A stretch of DNA of 64,000 bases from positions 20,431 through 84,430 of the forward strand of contig DATJQV010000042.1 of the NCBI GenBank assembly GCA_035505375.1. The letters run 5' to 3'. The translations under genes were made by a program, and so were the position numbers. The DNA is from a bacterium. Its GTDB lineage: Bacteria; Hydrothermota; Tepidihabitantia; Tepidihabitantales; Tepidihabitantaceae. Each line of letters starts with the position of its first letter. Within the stretch, counting starts at the first letter, position 1. Positions 49,986-58,519 of this stretch are shown piece after piece. Below the pieces are notes generated by a model, which did not search any database, was not told the origin of the DNA, and saw nothing but the letters and a program-made list of their open reading frames with translations.

Positions 49986-51434
49986 ATGAAGAAGTGGCTG
50001 GTTCTAGCGGCAGCCGCCGCGGCTCTGATAGTTGCCGCGTGCACCACTATTGATACGACTCCACCGACCGTGAGCATCGTGGTTCCGGTCAGTGGCGACA
50101 CACTCGCCAAGGGCAGCATAGCCATCAAGGCGCTAGCGACCGACAACAAGGCAGTGGCCAAGGTTGAGTTCTATTTGGACGGCTCGATCTTGGGTACTGA
50201 TAACGTCGGCGGTGCCGGCGACACGTTCCGCTACACGTGGGCCGACACCGCAGCGCAGACTGCGGGTAGCCATACCCTGGCGGCCAAGGCTTACGACAAC
50301 GCGAGCACCCCGAATACAACGACGTCCGCGACCGTGACCATCTACATCGGCGGCGGCAGCTCGACCGGCGAGACCGACCACACCGAGGACATCACGGGCG
50401 GTGACTCGACGTGGTACCCGTCCGGCAACCCGCACGTCGTCATGAATACTATCCACATCAACCAGAACGGCAGGCTCATCGTCAAGCCGGGCTGCATTGT
50501 GAAGTTCGCAACCGATGCCGGCTTCGCGGTTGGCAACCAATCGGCAGGTGAACTGGATGCCGTAGGCACGGCCGAGTCCACGATTACGTTCACGTCCAAC
50601 AACACGACACCGAACTCCGGCGACTGGACAGGGTTCGACTTCTACGACCAGACGCGCGCAAGCACACATCTCAGCTATTGCGACATCAACTACGGTTGCT
50701 ATCCGAACTGGGCCGCAGTGATTCTCGAAGGTGACCAGACCATCGGGATTGACCATACGACCATCCACCATTCGTCGAAATACGGCATCGAGCTCAATTC
50801 CGCTGGTGCCTACATCACCGGGTTCACGGGCAACACCATCACCGCCTGCGACAGCAACCCGATCTTCAGCTACCCCGGGAAGCTGAGCATGCTGCAGGGC
50901 GGCAATACGCTCACCGGCAATGGGAAGAACGCAATCTTCGTTTACGGCGGTGACGTCGCCGAGACCGGCACCTGGCTGAACCAGGGCGTGCCGTACTTCC
51001 TGTCCGACAACGTCTATGTCAGCAGCAGCAGCGGTGCCTACCTGACGATCGCGAAGGGAACCACGGTCCAGTGCGGGACCGGCGTTCACATCACCGTCGG
51101 CAACAACTTGCCGGGAGGCCTGATTGCAGACAGCGTGACGTTCACGAGTTCGGCAACCAGCCCGCAGAAGGGCGATTGGTACGGTATCTGGTTCTACCCC
51201 GAGTGTACCGACGCGCAGTGCCAGTTGACCAGGTGCAACATCGGGTACGGCGGCGGTGATATCGAAGGTGACATCTGGCTTAGAGACGCCAAACCGAACA
51301 TCACCGGCTGCAGCATACACGATTCGAAGGGGTGGGGCGTCGATTGCGAAGGTCCCGAGTTTCCTGACCCGGATTCGCTGTTGGCACATAACACATTCGC
51401 CAACAACGATTCCGGCAGCGTCCTTCACCCATAG
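49986..51434 (+). CDS. Lipoprotein with Ig-like and right-handed beta-helix domains
   Basis: MKKWLVLAAAAAALIVAAC is a lipoprotein signal (lipobox VAAC). Residues about 25-120 are a bacterial Ig-like module (PPTVSIVVPVSGDTLAKGSI, VAKVEFYLDGSILGTD). The rest (about 140-480) looks like a parallel beta-helix with repeated turns (ILEGDQTIGIDHTTIHHSSK, LTRCNIGYGGGDIEGDIWLR, NITGCSIHDSKGWGVDCEG), as in surface polysaccharide-binding or lyase-like proteins. No catalytic residues identified. AGGAGG precedes the ATG and a terminator follows. Confidence 0.8.
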   Translation: MKKWLVLAAAAAALIVAACTTIDTTPPTVSIVVPVSGDTLAKGSIAIKALATDNKAVAKVEFYLDGSILGTDNVGGAGDTFRYTWADTAAQTAGSHTLAAKAYDNASTPNTTTSATVTIYIGGGSSTGETDHTEDITGGDSTWYPSGNPHVVMNTIHINQNGRLIVKPGCIVKFATDAGFAVGNQSAGELDAVGTAESTITFTSNNTTPNSGDWTGFDFYDQTRASTHLSYCDINYGCYPNWAAVILEGDQTIGIDHTTIHHSSKYGIELNSAGAYITGFTGNTITACDSNPIFSYPGKLSMLQGGNTLTGNGKNAIFVYGGDVAETGTWLNQGVPYFLSDNVYVSSSSGAYLTIAKGTTVQCGTGVHITVGNNLPGGLIADSVTFTSSATSPQKGDWYGIWFYPECTDAQCQLTRCNIGYGGGDIEGDIWLRDAKPNITGCSIHDSKGWGVDCEGPEFPDPDSLLAHNTFANNDSGSVLHP

Positions 51435-51458
51435 TTCGCGGCGAGACTACCTTGACAG

Positions 51459-51490
51459 GAGGGGCGGCCATGCCGCCCCTCTCCTATTAT
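51459..51490 (+). terminator. Terminator of the beta-helix lipoprotein gene
   Basis: GAGGGGCGGC, loop CAT, GCCGCCCCTC (ten pairs), then TCCTATTAT; reaches the dinB stop from the other strand, so it may serve both. Confidence 0.8.
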
Positions 51491-52701
51491 CGGCCTGCGG
51501 GTGTGGGTGCGCCCGGTCGCCATGAAGGCGAAATGACGCGCGGGCCTGAAGTCCGTTGTTGGAGCCGGGCGCGGGCGACTGAGAACTCGCCGTACTTATC
51601 ATTAACCTTATCGAGGTTCTCAAAGAGCGAGCCGACGCGGGAGTTGTCGAATGCCGCGGTTTGCTTAAGGTCGCGGACCAGATTGGAAACGCTGATTCCG
51701 AGAAGTCGCACCAGCCGAGGCGGTTGGTATAGTTCCCTGAAAAGCTTCATGCCGACCTGGTGGATGCGCAGACCGTCATCAATGTAGTTCTTCAGGCTGT
51801 GCTGCTTGATGAAGGTCGAGAAATCGGCATAGCGGAGCACGAGCGATACCGTCCGACCGGCAAAATTGTCGTGACGCAGGCGGCGGCCGACCTGCTCCGA
51901 CAGTTGCAGCAGGTGACGCCTGATTTCTGCGAGGTCGCGGGTGTCTCTGTCCAGCGTGAATGAGTGCCCCATTGATTTCGTCGCGGGTTCGTGGATGTAG
52001 GGGAGAACGGGGTTTTCATCAAGGCCCTGGCCCATCCGTTTGAGATGCGAGCCGTTGATGCCGAAGATTCCGGTCAGCTGCTTTTCCGGATACCGGCCCA
52101 GTTCGCCGCAGGTTCTGATGCCGAGCCGGTTCAGCTTATCCTGGGTCTTCGGGCCGATGCCGCACAGTTCCTGTACGGGTAGATTTTCCATTAGCCCCGC
52201 GACTTGAGGCTGGCTGATAGTAGTCAGGCCATCGGGTTTGTGCATTTCGCCTGAGAGCTTGGCCAGGAGCTTGTTGGGGGCTATGCCGATTGAACAGGTC
52301 AGGCCGAAATGCTCTTTGATGTAAGCCTTGATACTGCGGGCGATTTCCTCCGGGCCGTGAAAAAGGTGCGCGGTCTGGGTCACGTCGAGGAACGCTTCGT
52401 CAATCGAGAAGACCTCGACCCGGTCGGTGAACGTGGCATATAATGCCAGAATCCGGGTCGAGGTATCAACGTACTTGGCCGGAGCGCCGGAAACGAGGAT
52501 TATTTCCGGACAGAGTTTCTTTGCTTCGGGTATGGTCATCGCGGTCTTGACTCCGCGGCGCTTGGCTTCGTAGGATGCGGCAGCGATGACCGTGCGGCCA
52601 TCCGGATCCCCGCATACGCCGATGGGCTTGCCGCGCAGGAACGGGAACGTCTGCTGTTCGACCGACGCGAAGAACGCGTCCATGTCAACGTGCATGACCA
52701 C
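51487..52701 (-). CDS. dinB: DNA polymerase IV (Y-family, translesion)
   Basis: Error-prone polymerase of the SOS response. VMHVDMDAFFASVEQQ at the N-terminus carries the first catalytic Asp, VFSIDEAFLDVTQ the Asp-Glu pair; GIAPNKLLAKLSGEMHKPDG, then LCGIGPKTQDKLNRLGI and LGRYPEKQL form the thumb; GHSFTLDRDTRDLAEIRRHL begins the little finger. About 404 residues. The start is uncertain: GTG 52701 or ATG 52695 fit the family, and the longer frame to 52767 reads through a CCGATTTCCGATTTCCGATT repeat. Same strand as lexA, third gene of an SOS group. Confidence 0.92.
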   Translation of the reverse strand: MVMHVDMDAFFASVEQQTFPFLRGKPIGVCGDPDGRTVIAAASYEAKRRGVKTAMTIPEAKKLCPEIILVSGAPAKYVDTSTRILALYATFTDRVEVFSIDEAFLDVTQTAHLFHGPEEIARSIKAYIKEHFGLTCSIGIAPNKLLAKLSGEMHKPDGLTTISQPQVAGLMENLPVQELCGIGPKTQDKLNRLGIRTCGELGRYPEKQLTGIFGINGSHLKRMGQGLDENPVLPYIHEPATKSMGHSFTLDRDTRDLAEIRRHLLQLSEQVGRRLRHDNFAGRTVSLVLRYADFSTFIKQHSLKNYIDDGLRIHQVGMKLFRELYQPPRLVRLLGISVSNLVRDLKQTAAFDNSRVGSLFENLDKVNDKYGEFSVARARLQQRTSGPRVISPSWRPGAPTPAGR

Positions 52702-52714
52702 GCGCTCACGCGCG

Positions 52715-52812
52715 ATTCCCGATTTCCGATTTCCGATTGCCGATTGCCCCAGACTAGTGAAAGCCATCGGGGTCGGTCGTTTTGCCTTTTGGCTTTTGTC
52801 TTTTGACCTTTG
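52715..52812. repeat. Phrase-like micro-repeats upstream of dinB
   Basis: CGATTCCCGATTTCCGATTT, CCGATTGCCGATTGCC and TTTTGCCTTTTGGCTTTTGT with CTTTTGACCTTTGACTT: two words drifting by one base per copy, between the DUF6504-like gene and dinB. Confidence 0.65.
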
Positions 52813-52815
52813 ACT

Positions 52816-53223
52816 TCACTCTGCGTACGTCCCGGTTATCGTCCAGTCCAGCGCCTTCGCGTTGTAGGCGAGTTCGAATACATTCGCGCCGTCGGAAACC
52901 GTGAAATGGTAGACCTCGGCTTGGCCCTGAGTTTCGCGCCAGACATAGGTGATGTTCTGAACCCGGTACTCCCGGTTACGCCAGATGAACATGAACGGCC
53001 GGAGTTTGTCATGTGGGAACTTCGGGTCGCCAGTCTCGTTGTATATCGCATAGACCTTAACATTCTCACTTAGGCGTTGATGCGTCATCTCAGTCTCCTC
53101 CGGTTCAATAGAAGGGGACACATCCGCGACACTTTCATTGTGTCGCTCCGTAAACTTATTTCCTTCTCTCATACTGCCTTCAACCGGCCAGAGTGAGGTC
53201 TGGAACACTGCTGTCGTACTCAT
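52816..53223 (-). CDS. DUF6504-like protein in the SOS operon
   Basis: 135 residues from the ATG at 53223. The C-terminal 70 (LRPFMFIWRNREYRVQNITY, VWRETQGQAEVYHFTVSDGA) resemble the small DUF6504 proteins that sit with dinB/dnaE2-type genes. There are two in-frame starts with strong Shine-Dalgarno sites: ATG 53223 (AAGGAGG) and ATG 53088 (GGAGGAG), so a long and a short form may exist; the extra 45 residues look disordered. It starts 10 bp after lexA and so is probably induced by DNA damage. Molecular role unknown. Confidence 0.65.
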   Translation of the reverse strand: MSTTAVFQTSLWPVEGSMREGNKFTERHNESVADVSPSIEPEETEMTHQRLSENVKVYAIYNETGDPKFPHDKLRPFMFIWRNREYRVQNITYVWRETQGQAEVYHFTVSDGANVFELAYNAKALDWTITGTYAE

Positions 53224-53233
53224 GATTTCCTCC

Positions 53234-53824
53234 TTAACGATAGTTGCGGAGCAGGCCGACGACCACGCCGATTATCCGGAAGTCCTGCCGGTCCGGGCCG
53301 ACGATAATCGGCTCGAACTCAGGATTCTCCGGCTCGAGCACAACCTGGCCCGGACGCTGCTGGAGGCGTTTGATTGTAGCCTCGCTGCCGAGGAGAGCGG
53401 CAACGATCTCGCCGTTCTCCGCGGCAGTCTGCGGTCGGACAACCACCATGTCGTTGTCCATGATACCGACGTCCTTCATGCTTTCGCCCTTTACTCTGAG
53501 CAGGAAGCAATCGCGGAACCGACTGAGCGAGACCTGGGCCTCGACGTTCTCAATTGCGAGCAGAGGAGAGCCGGCGGCAATCCGGCCGATCAGCGGCAGT
53601 GAGTCAGGCTGGTGCGCGGTCGAAAGACCGCGGGCCTGCCTGGGGGTACGCTTGAGTAAGCCTTCGTTTACGAGTATGTCGAGATGATATTTCACCGCCT
53701 TTGTGCTTCTGATTCCAACCGCCATACCGATTTCCCTGATGCTCGGAGCACAACCATGCTCATTGGCGTAGGTCCGAACAAACTCCAGAATCCGACTTCT
53801 GCGGTCCTTATCTCTGGTAAACAT
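53234..53824 (-). CDS. lexA: SOS repressor LexA
   Basis: Repressor with N-terminal winged HTH (RSRILEFVRTYANEHGCAPS, IREIGMAVGIRSTKAVKYHL, about 8-48) and C-terminal S24 self-cleavage domain. The Ala-Gly cleavage site is in IGRIAAGSPLL (about 80-90), the catalytic Ser in VKGESMKD (about 115) and the Lys in GSEATIKRLQ (about 152). 196 residues. The start codon lies inside a perfect LexA-type palindrome and 8 nt after a TACTAT -10, so the mRNA is predicted leaderless and autoregulated. Confidence 0.94.
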   Translation of the reverse strand: MFTRDKDRRSRILEFVRTYANEHGCAPSIREIGMAVGIRSTKAVKYHLDILVNEGLLKRTPRQARGLSTAHQPDSLPLIGRIAAGSPLLAIENVEAQVSLSRFRDCFLLRVKGESMKDVGIMDNDMVVVRPQTAAENGEIVAALLGSEATIKRLQQRPGQVVLEPENPEFEPIIVGPDRQDFRIIGVVVGLLRNYR

Positions 53825-53832
53825 ACGTTTAC
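53817..53832. promoter_or_regulatory. LexA operator over the lexA start codon
   Basis: Palindrome GTAAACATACGTTTAC (arms GTAAAC/GTTTAC). The lexA ATG is bases 53824-53822, inside it, and the -10 box abuts it. No other copy was noticed in the window. Confidence 0.75.
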
Positions 53833-53860
53833 ATAGTATCTAAGATGGGCTGGCTGTCAA
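53833..53860 (-). promoter_or_regulatory. Promoter of lexA
   Basis: Minus strand TTGACA, 16-bp spacer, TACTAT, then eight bases to the ATG. Confidence 0.7.
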
Positions 53861-54183
53861 TCGGTGATTTGCGATTTGTGGTGAGTTTCGTCCGAGGCTG
53901 CAGGATATTATATATCAATATGTTATATGAGACAGCGCCATCTAACTATCCACTGAATAGCGCTGTTGGGTGCTGGGGGTGGCACCGCCCACCGTACTTG
54001 AAACGAACTTGGAAGTGGTCCTCTACGCGCCCTCGACATGGCGATGGATGAGGCGGAAGTCACGTCATCGGAATCGCAGTGATTCGAGCGTCTTGAATTT
54101 GAGGCCTGCGGTCAACGGTTTGGGCACCGTACTTCTTCGGGCATACCTGGCGTTCTGTGTCATTTGCCAGGCCGCCTCATTTG
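53861..54183. other. Intergenic region between lexA and ptsH
   Basis: About 320 bp; AT-rich at 53905-53935 (ATATTATATATCAATATGTTATATG, here noted as ATATTATATATC and AATATGTTATATG). Short frames exist but none looks like a protein. The promoter of ptsHI lies at its right end. Confidence 0.5.
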
Positions 54184-54211
54184 TTGACGGGTGTCAGCAA
54201 GCGGCTATATT
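54184..54211 (+). promoter_or_regulatory. Promoter of ptsHI
   Basis: TTGACG, 16-bp spacer, TATATT; start near 54218, leaving a leader of about 107 nt that contains TGGTCTAGTGGTCCCGTGGT phrase repeats. Confidence 0.6.
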
Positions 54212-54324
54212 TAGCGCGTGACACAGAAAGTGGCCCAGTGGTCTAGTGGTCCCGTGGTCGAGTGTCTCGGCTTTGCGGCACTTGATTCCTTTTCCCATTT
54301 GCCCCTTTATCCCTACCCTTTTCC

Positions 54325-54594
54325 ATGCTGAAAGGCAACGTCACTATCGGCGGCCTGGTTGGGCTTCACGCCCGACCCGCATCGAGCTTCGTCCAGTTGT
54401 CGGAGCATTACTCGTCCGAAATCCGCCTGGTTAAGGATGGGATGCGCGTGAACGGGAAGTCCATCCTGGCCATTCTGACTTTGGCCGCATCCAAAGGGAG
54501 TGTCGTGGTGCTTGAGGTCCAAGGTGAGGATGAGCGCGAGGCATTCGGAGTGCTGAAGAAGAAGCTTGAAACACTCGACCAGGATGGCGGTTAG
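54325..54594 (+). CDS. ptsH: Phosphocarrier protein HPr
   Basis: 89 residues. GLVGLHARPASSFVQ (about 10-24) contains the phospho-accepting His, VNGKSILAILTLAA the regulatory Ser-46 region (GKSI). It passes phosphate from Enzyme I to sugar permeases or to regulatory targets. It lies one base before ptsI. No EIIA or permease gene is present here, so a regulatory role is as likely as transport. Confidence 0.93.
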   Translation: MLKGNVTIGGLVGLHARPASSFVQLSEHYSSEIRLVKDGMRVNGKSILAILTLAASKGSVVVLEVQGEDEREAFGVLKKKLETLDQDGG

Positions 54595-54595
54595 A

Positions 54596-56359
54596 ATGCA
54601 AAAGAGCTTCCGGGGTGTGGCGGTCTCTCCGGGGTTTGCGCAAGGCGTATCCCAGGTCTATCGGCCGTACACGCCCGCACCGAAGGAAGTTGTGCTCGGC
54701 CCGGGGCAGGTTGCCGACGAGTTGAAGCGATTCCGCCAGGCGCTGCATGCGGCGGAACGGGAGTTGCACACGCTCCATACGCAGGTGAAGCGTGATCTCG
54801 GCCCCGACTTCGCCGACTTCATCGAGGTTCAGCTCACGCTGCTCCACGACGAGGAAGTCGTCAAGAACACCGAGGCGTTCATCCGCGAGGCCTTGCGGAA
54901 CGCGGAGTTCGCTTACTCCCAGACCGTGAAATTGATGTCGGAGCCGGTCGCCAAGTCCGAGGTCCCGTTATTCAAGGAACGAATGTTGGACATCGCTGAT
55001 GTGTCGAACCGGGTCATGCGCCACCTGCTGGGTGATGACTCGCGTTCGTTGCTTGAGGTCGCGCCGGGCACCGTGATCTTCGCCCACGACCTGCCGCCGT
55101 CGGAGGCGGCGTTGCTCGACCCGCGCCGGGTCGTGGGTCTCGTGCTTGAGGCCGGGGGCAAGACTTCGCATACCGCCATCATGGCCAAGGCTAAGGAGAT
55201 TCCCGCGGTCATGGGAGCCGGGACTGTCTGTGAGGCGGTGACCGACGGTCTTCGGGTCTTCGTGGACGGGTTTCGTGGGGTTGCGATTATCAACCCGACC
55301 AAGAGTCGGCTGCGTGCGTATGAAGACGAGATTGAGCGCCGGCGGGCATTCCGTGAGTCGCTAAGCGCCCTCGCAACGACTCCGCCGGTCACTGTGGACG
55401 GCAGGACAATCGACCTGTCTGCCAACATCGAGTTCATCGCCGAGGCCAAAGCCGCAAAGCGGTACGGCGCGCGTGGGGTCGGGCTGTTTCGCACCGAGTA
55501 CATGTACCTGGCCAAGCGCAGGCAACCGACCGAGGAAGAGCAGTTCCTGGTCTACTCCGAAGTCGCGAAGATGTTCAAGCCGTACCCGGTCATCATCCGT
55601 ACGTTTGACCTCGGTGGCGACAAAGTGCTGGCCGGATACACCGAAGCGAATCCTTTTCTGGGTTTGCGTGCTATACGTTTGACACTTAACAGATTAGACC
55701 TGTTCGGAGACCAGCTCCGCGCAATCCTGCGTGCTTCGGCGTTCGGCAATGTGAAGGTGATGTTCCCCATGGTTTCGACCATCGAGGAGCTGCGCCGGGG
55801 CAAGTTGGAGGTTGAACGGGCGAAGGGGGTTCTGAAGGCGAGAGGGGTTGACTTCGATCCGGACTTTGAGGTGGGGGTGATGGTCGAGACGCCGTCTGCG
55901 GCAATCATGGCCGACCGGTTGGCGCGCGAGTGCAGCTTCCTGTCAATCGGGTCCAACGATCTCACCCAGTACACGCTCGCAGTGGACCGGGGCAATGAAC
56001 ACGTGGCCAAGCTGTTCGACCATATGCACCCGGCGGTGCTGCATCTTATCAAGCAGACCGTTGACGCCGCGCACCAGCAGGGGATTTGGGTCGGCATGTG
56101 CGGCGAGTTTGCGTCAGACCTGCTAGGCATGCTGGTGCTCCTCGGTATGGGCGTTGACGAGATGTCGGTGTCTCCGGGCATGATTCCCGAAGCCAAAGGC
56201 ATCATCCGCAATATTGATGGCGGGGTCGCGGCCGAGATTGTGGCCCAGGCGTTGAAACTGGGCACCGCGCTCGAGGTTCAGCGTCTGCTCCGGCGCGAGA
56301 TGGACCGGAAGTTCCCGCATCTCGCCGGGTTCCAGTTCGAGGAAAACAAAGGGAAGTGA
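54596..56359 (+). CDS. ptsI: Phosphoenolpyruvate-protein phosphotransferase (PTS Enzyme I)
   Basis: 587 residues. The N-terminal HPr-binding and phospho-His domain has GGKTSHTAIMAKAKEIPAVM (about 185-204) with the active His; the PEP-binding barrel shows GVGLFRTEYMYL (about 295), RTFDLGGDKVL, NPFLGLRAIRLTL, FPMVSTIEEL, GVMVETPSA, SIGSNDLTQYTLAVDRGNE, and Cys in GMCGEFASD. The start is set at 54596, right after the ptsH stop; ATG 54584 overlaps ptsH. Together they form the general PTS pair. Confidence 0.95.
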   Translation: MQKSFRGVAVSPGFAQGVSQVYRPYTPAPKEVVLGPGQVADELKRFRQALHAAERELHTLHTQVKRDLGPDFADFIEVQLTLLHDEEVVKNTEAFIREALRNAEFAYSQTVKLMSEPVAKSEVPLFKERMLDIADVSNRVMRHLLGDDSRSLLEVAPGTVIFAHDLPPSEAALLDPRRVVGLVLEAGGKTSHTAIMAKAKEIPAVMGAGTVCEAVTDGLRVFVDGFRGVAIINPTKSRLRAYEDEIERRRAFRESLSALATTPPVTVDGRTIDLSANIEFIAEAKAAKRYGARGVGLFRTEYMYLAKRRQPTEEEQFLVYSEVAKMFKPYPVIIRTFDLGGDKVLAGYTEANPFLGLRAIRLTLNRLDLFGDQLRAILRASAFGNVKVMFPMVSTIEELRRGKLEVERAKGVLKARGVDFDPDFEVGVMVETPSAAIMADRLARECSFLSIGSNDLTQYTLAVDRGNEHVAKLFDHMHPAVLHLIKQTVDAAHQQGIWVGMCGEFASDLLGMLVLLGMGVDEMSVSPGMIPEAKGIIRNIDGGVAAEIVAQALKLGTALEVQRLLRREMDRKFPHLAGFQFEENKGK

Positions 56360-56376
56360 CGATTGTCGAGTGACGA

Positions 56377-57393
56377 ATGACTAGCGGAACTGACCGGATG
56401 CTGGAGTTGGTGATGAGCCTGCCGGACCAGATAGCGTCCGGCGCCAAGGCAGCTTGCTCGGTCCGGATCGGCCGTGCCGGCCGGTTCGACGCGGTGGCGG
56501 TAGCCGGCATGGGTGGATCAGGAATCGGTGCGAGAATCGTGCAGGGGTTGCTGCTGGACGAGTGCCGCCTACCGGTGTTTGTCTGCAACGACTACGACAT
56601 TCACGCCGCGGTCTCCGCCAAGACCTTGTTTGTAGCAGTCAGCTACTCGGGCAATACGGAAGAGACACTGTCCGCATATGCGCAGGCTCGGAAACGAGGC
56701 TGCCGGATCATCGCCGTCACCAGCGGCGGCGAGCTGGGTCGCCTGGCGTCAGGCGCCGGCGAACCGATCATACCGGTCCCGTCCGGCATGCCTCCGAGAG
56801 CGGCGCTGGGACACCTGTTTTCGACATTGCTCGTGAGTCTTGAGCGGCTACGGGTCTGCAATAGTCAACAGGCCGGACTCGAGGAGGCGGCGCGACTGAT
56901 GCGAAAGAGGCGTCGGTCTTGGCTGACAAAGGCTGGCACCATTGCCAAACATGTGCAGGACCGGCTGCCAATCGTCTATTCGACCAGCCGGTTGCTCGAC
57001 GCAGTGGCGGACCGCTGGCGCTGCCAACTCAATGAGAATGCTGGCGTGCTGTGTCACACCAACTGCTTCCCGGAGCACAATCACAACGAGATCGTAGGGA
57101 TGGGCCGTCCCAGACATCCGGGACGGAATGCGGTCGTGGTTGCCCTGCTTGACCGCGGCACACATCCGCGCACCCGGCTTCGACTCGAGTCCGTGCTCGA
57201 TATCACGGAGACGGCATACCATCTGGCCATGCGGCTGGAGAGCGAGGGACGGTCGCGCCTGGCCCGGGTGTTCTCGCTCATAATGCTCGGTGACCTTGTC
57301 TCGGTCGAAATGGCGCGACTGAATGGCAAGGACGCGATGGAGATTGAGCGGATCGATGAATTGAAGCGTCGCATGACGCAGAAGCGAGGTTGA
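56377..57393 (+). CDS. Bifunctional phosphoglucose/phosphomannose isomerase
   Basis: 338 residues with a double SIS fold: AVAGMGGSGIGARIVQGLLL (about 47-66), VAVSYSGNTEETLSAYAQA (about 88-106) and PSGMPPRAALGHLF; NENAGVLCHTNCFPEHNHNE (about 215) carries the catalytic Glu and His. The family interconverts glucose-6-P/mannose-6-P and fructose-6-P. It stands before a sugar nucleotidyltransferase gene, which fits feeding NDP-sugar or envelope glycan synthesis. Confidence 0.9.
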   Translation: MTSGTDRMLELVMSLPDQIASGAKAACSVRIGRAGRFDAVAVAGMGGSGIGARIVQGLLLDECRLPVFVCNDYDIHAAVSAKTLFVAVSYSGNTEETLSAYAQARKRGCRIIAVTSGGELGRLASGAGEPIIPVPSGMPPRAALGHLFSTLLVSLERLRVCNSQQAGLEEAARLMRKRRRSWLTKAGTIAKHVQDRLPIVYSTSRLLDAVADRWRCQLNENAGVLCHTNCFPEHNHNEIVGMGRPRHPGRNAVVVALLDRGTHPRTRLRLESVLDITETAYHLAMRLESEGRSRLARVFSLIMLGDLVSVEMARLNGKDAMEIERIDELKRRMTQKRG

Positions 57394-57396
57394 ACC

Positions 57397-58374
57397 GTGC
57401 AGTTCAAGGCAGTGATTCCCGCCGCGGGAGAGGGCAGGCGACTGAAGCCGCATACTCATACCACTCCGAAGATACTTCTTCAGGTAGCCGGCAAGCCGAT
57501 TATCGGCCACATCATGGACAGGCTGCTTCCCGCCCGGCCGGACGAGGTGATTGTCGTGGTCGGGGCGCAGGGCGACCAGGTCAAGCACTACCTGACGAGC
57601 GAGTACCGCTGTCCGTTCCGGTTCCTGCAGCAGACCGACCCGCGGGGGCTCGGTGATGCAGTCTACCGGGCCAAAGAATCATTTTCCGGCGAGCCGGTAT
57701 TGGTCCTGCTGGGGGATACGATCGTCGACCTCGACATGTCCAGGATGGTCGGCCGCGGCAACCTCATCGGCGTCAAGGAGGTCGCGGACCCGCGCCGGTT
57801 CGGGGTGGTCGAACTCAGGGATGGATACGTGAGCCGGTTCGTGGAGAAGCCGGACCGACCTCAAAGCAATCTGGCCATCGTCGGCGTCTACTTCTTCCGG
57901 GAATCAGGCCACCTGTTCGATGCGCTGGGACGCCTCATCGCTCAGGGACGCACGACCAAAGGCGAGTTCCAGCTCACCGATGCTCTTCAGTTGATGGTCA
58001 ATGACGGCACGAAGATACGTACGCGCACCATCAAACAGTGGCTGGACTGCGGCACGCGTGAGGCGATGCTCGAGACCAACCGATATCTCCTGACGAAGGA
58101 AGGTCACTACAAGTCGAGGGCCGGAACGGTGATCATCCCGCCGGTGTTCATCCACGACCGTGCGAGGATACAGTCCTCGATCATCGGTCCGAACGCGTCG
58201 ATCGGGGCCGATGCCGACATCCAAAGTTCGATCATCTGGGACTCGATCGTAAACCAGCGCGTGGTTGTTCGACACACGCTGCTTGAGGGCTCGATATTGG
58301 GCGAGAACTCGGTCGTGCGCGACAGCCCGCGCAGGCTCAACCTCGGCGGATTCTCCGAGTTGGAGATGGGATAG
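57397..58374 (+). CDS. Sugar-phosphate nucleotidyltransferase
   Basis: 325 residues. Nucleotide-binding AVIPAAGEGRRLKPHTHTTP (about 5-24) with KILLQVAGKPI, LQQTDPRGLGDAVYRAKESF, VLLGDTIVDLD (metal Asp) and FVEKPDRP are of the RmlA/GlmU-N type. The C-terminal 70 residues (VIIPPVFIHDRARIQSSIIG, PNASIGADADIQSSIIWDSI) are left-handed beta-helix turns, as in glucose-1-P thymidylyl- or GlmU-like archaeal enzymes. Starts three bases after the isomerase stop. Exact NTP and sugar not decidable. Confidence 0.87.
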   Translation: MQFKAVIPAAGEGRRLKPHTHTTPKILLQVAGKPIIGHIMDRLLPARPDEVIVVVGAQGDQVKHYLTSEYRCPFRFLQQTDPRGLGDAVYRAKESFSGEPVLVLLGDTIVDLDMSRMVGRGNLIGVKEVADPRRFGVVELRDGYVSRFVEKPDRPQSNLAIVGVYFFRESGHLFDALGRLIAQGRTTKGEFQLTDALQLMVNDGTKIRTRTIKQWLDCGTREAMLETNRYLLTKEGHYKSRAGTVIIPPVFIHDRARIQSSIIGPNASIGADADIQSSIIWDSIVNQRVVVRHTLLEGSILGENSVVRDSPRRLNLGGFSELEMG

Positions 58375-58375
58375 C

Positions 58376-58505
58376 GTCGAGGAAATACCCAAGCCCGAAT
58401 GACAAATTCCTAATCTAATGAGGAGAATGACCAAGCGCCACCCGGCATTGGCCATTCGACAGTTGGGGATTCGCTGGGAATTGAAAATTGGTCACTAGTC
58501 ATTCT
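58376..58505. repeat. Phrase-like spacer before tgt
   Basis: GAATGACAAATTCCTAATCT and AATGAGGAGAATGACCAAGC, then GGGAATTGAAAATTGGTCAC: same word style as the spacer 24545-24600. No gene. Confidence 0.55.
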
Positions 58506-58519
58506 CTGTCACCTCTCCG

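Noticed and set aside
53845..54051. Short frames between lexA and ptsH
   Set aside because: They cross the lexA promoter and an AT-rich stretch, have no ribosome site and no protein features.
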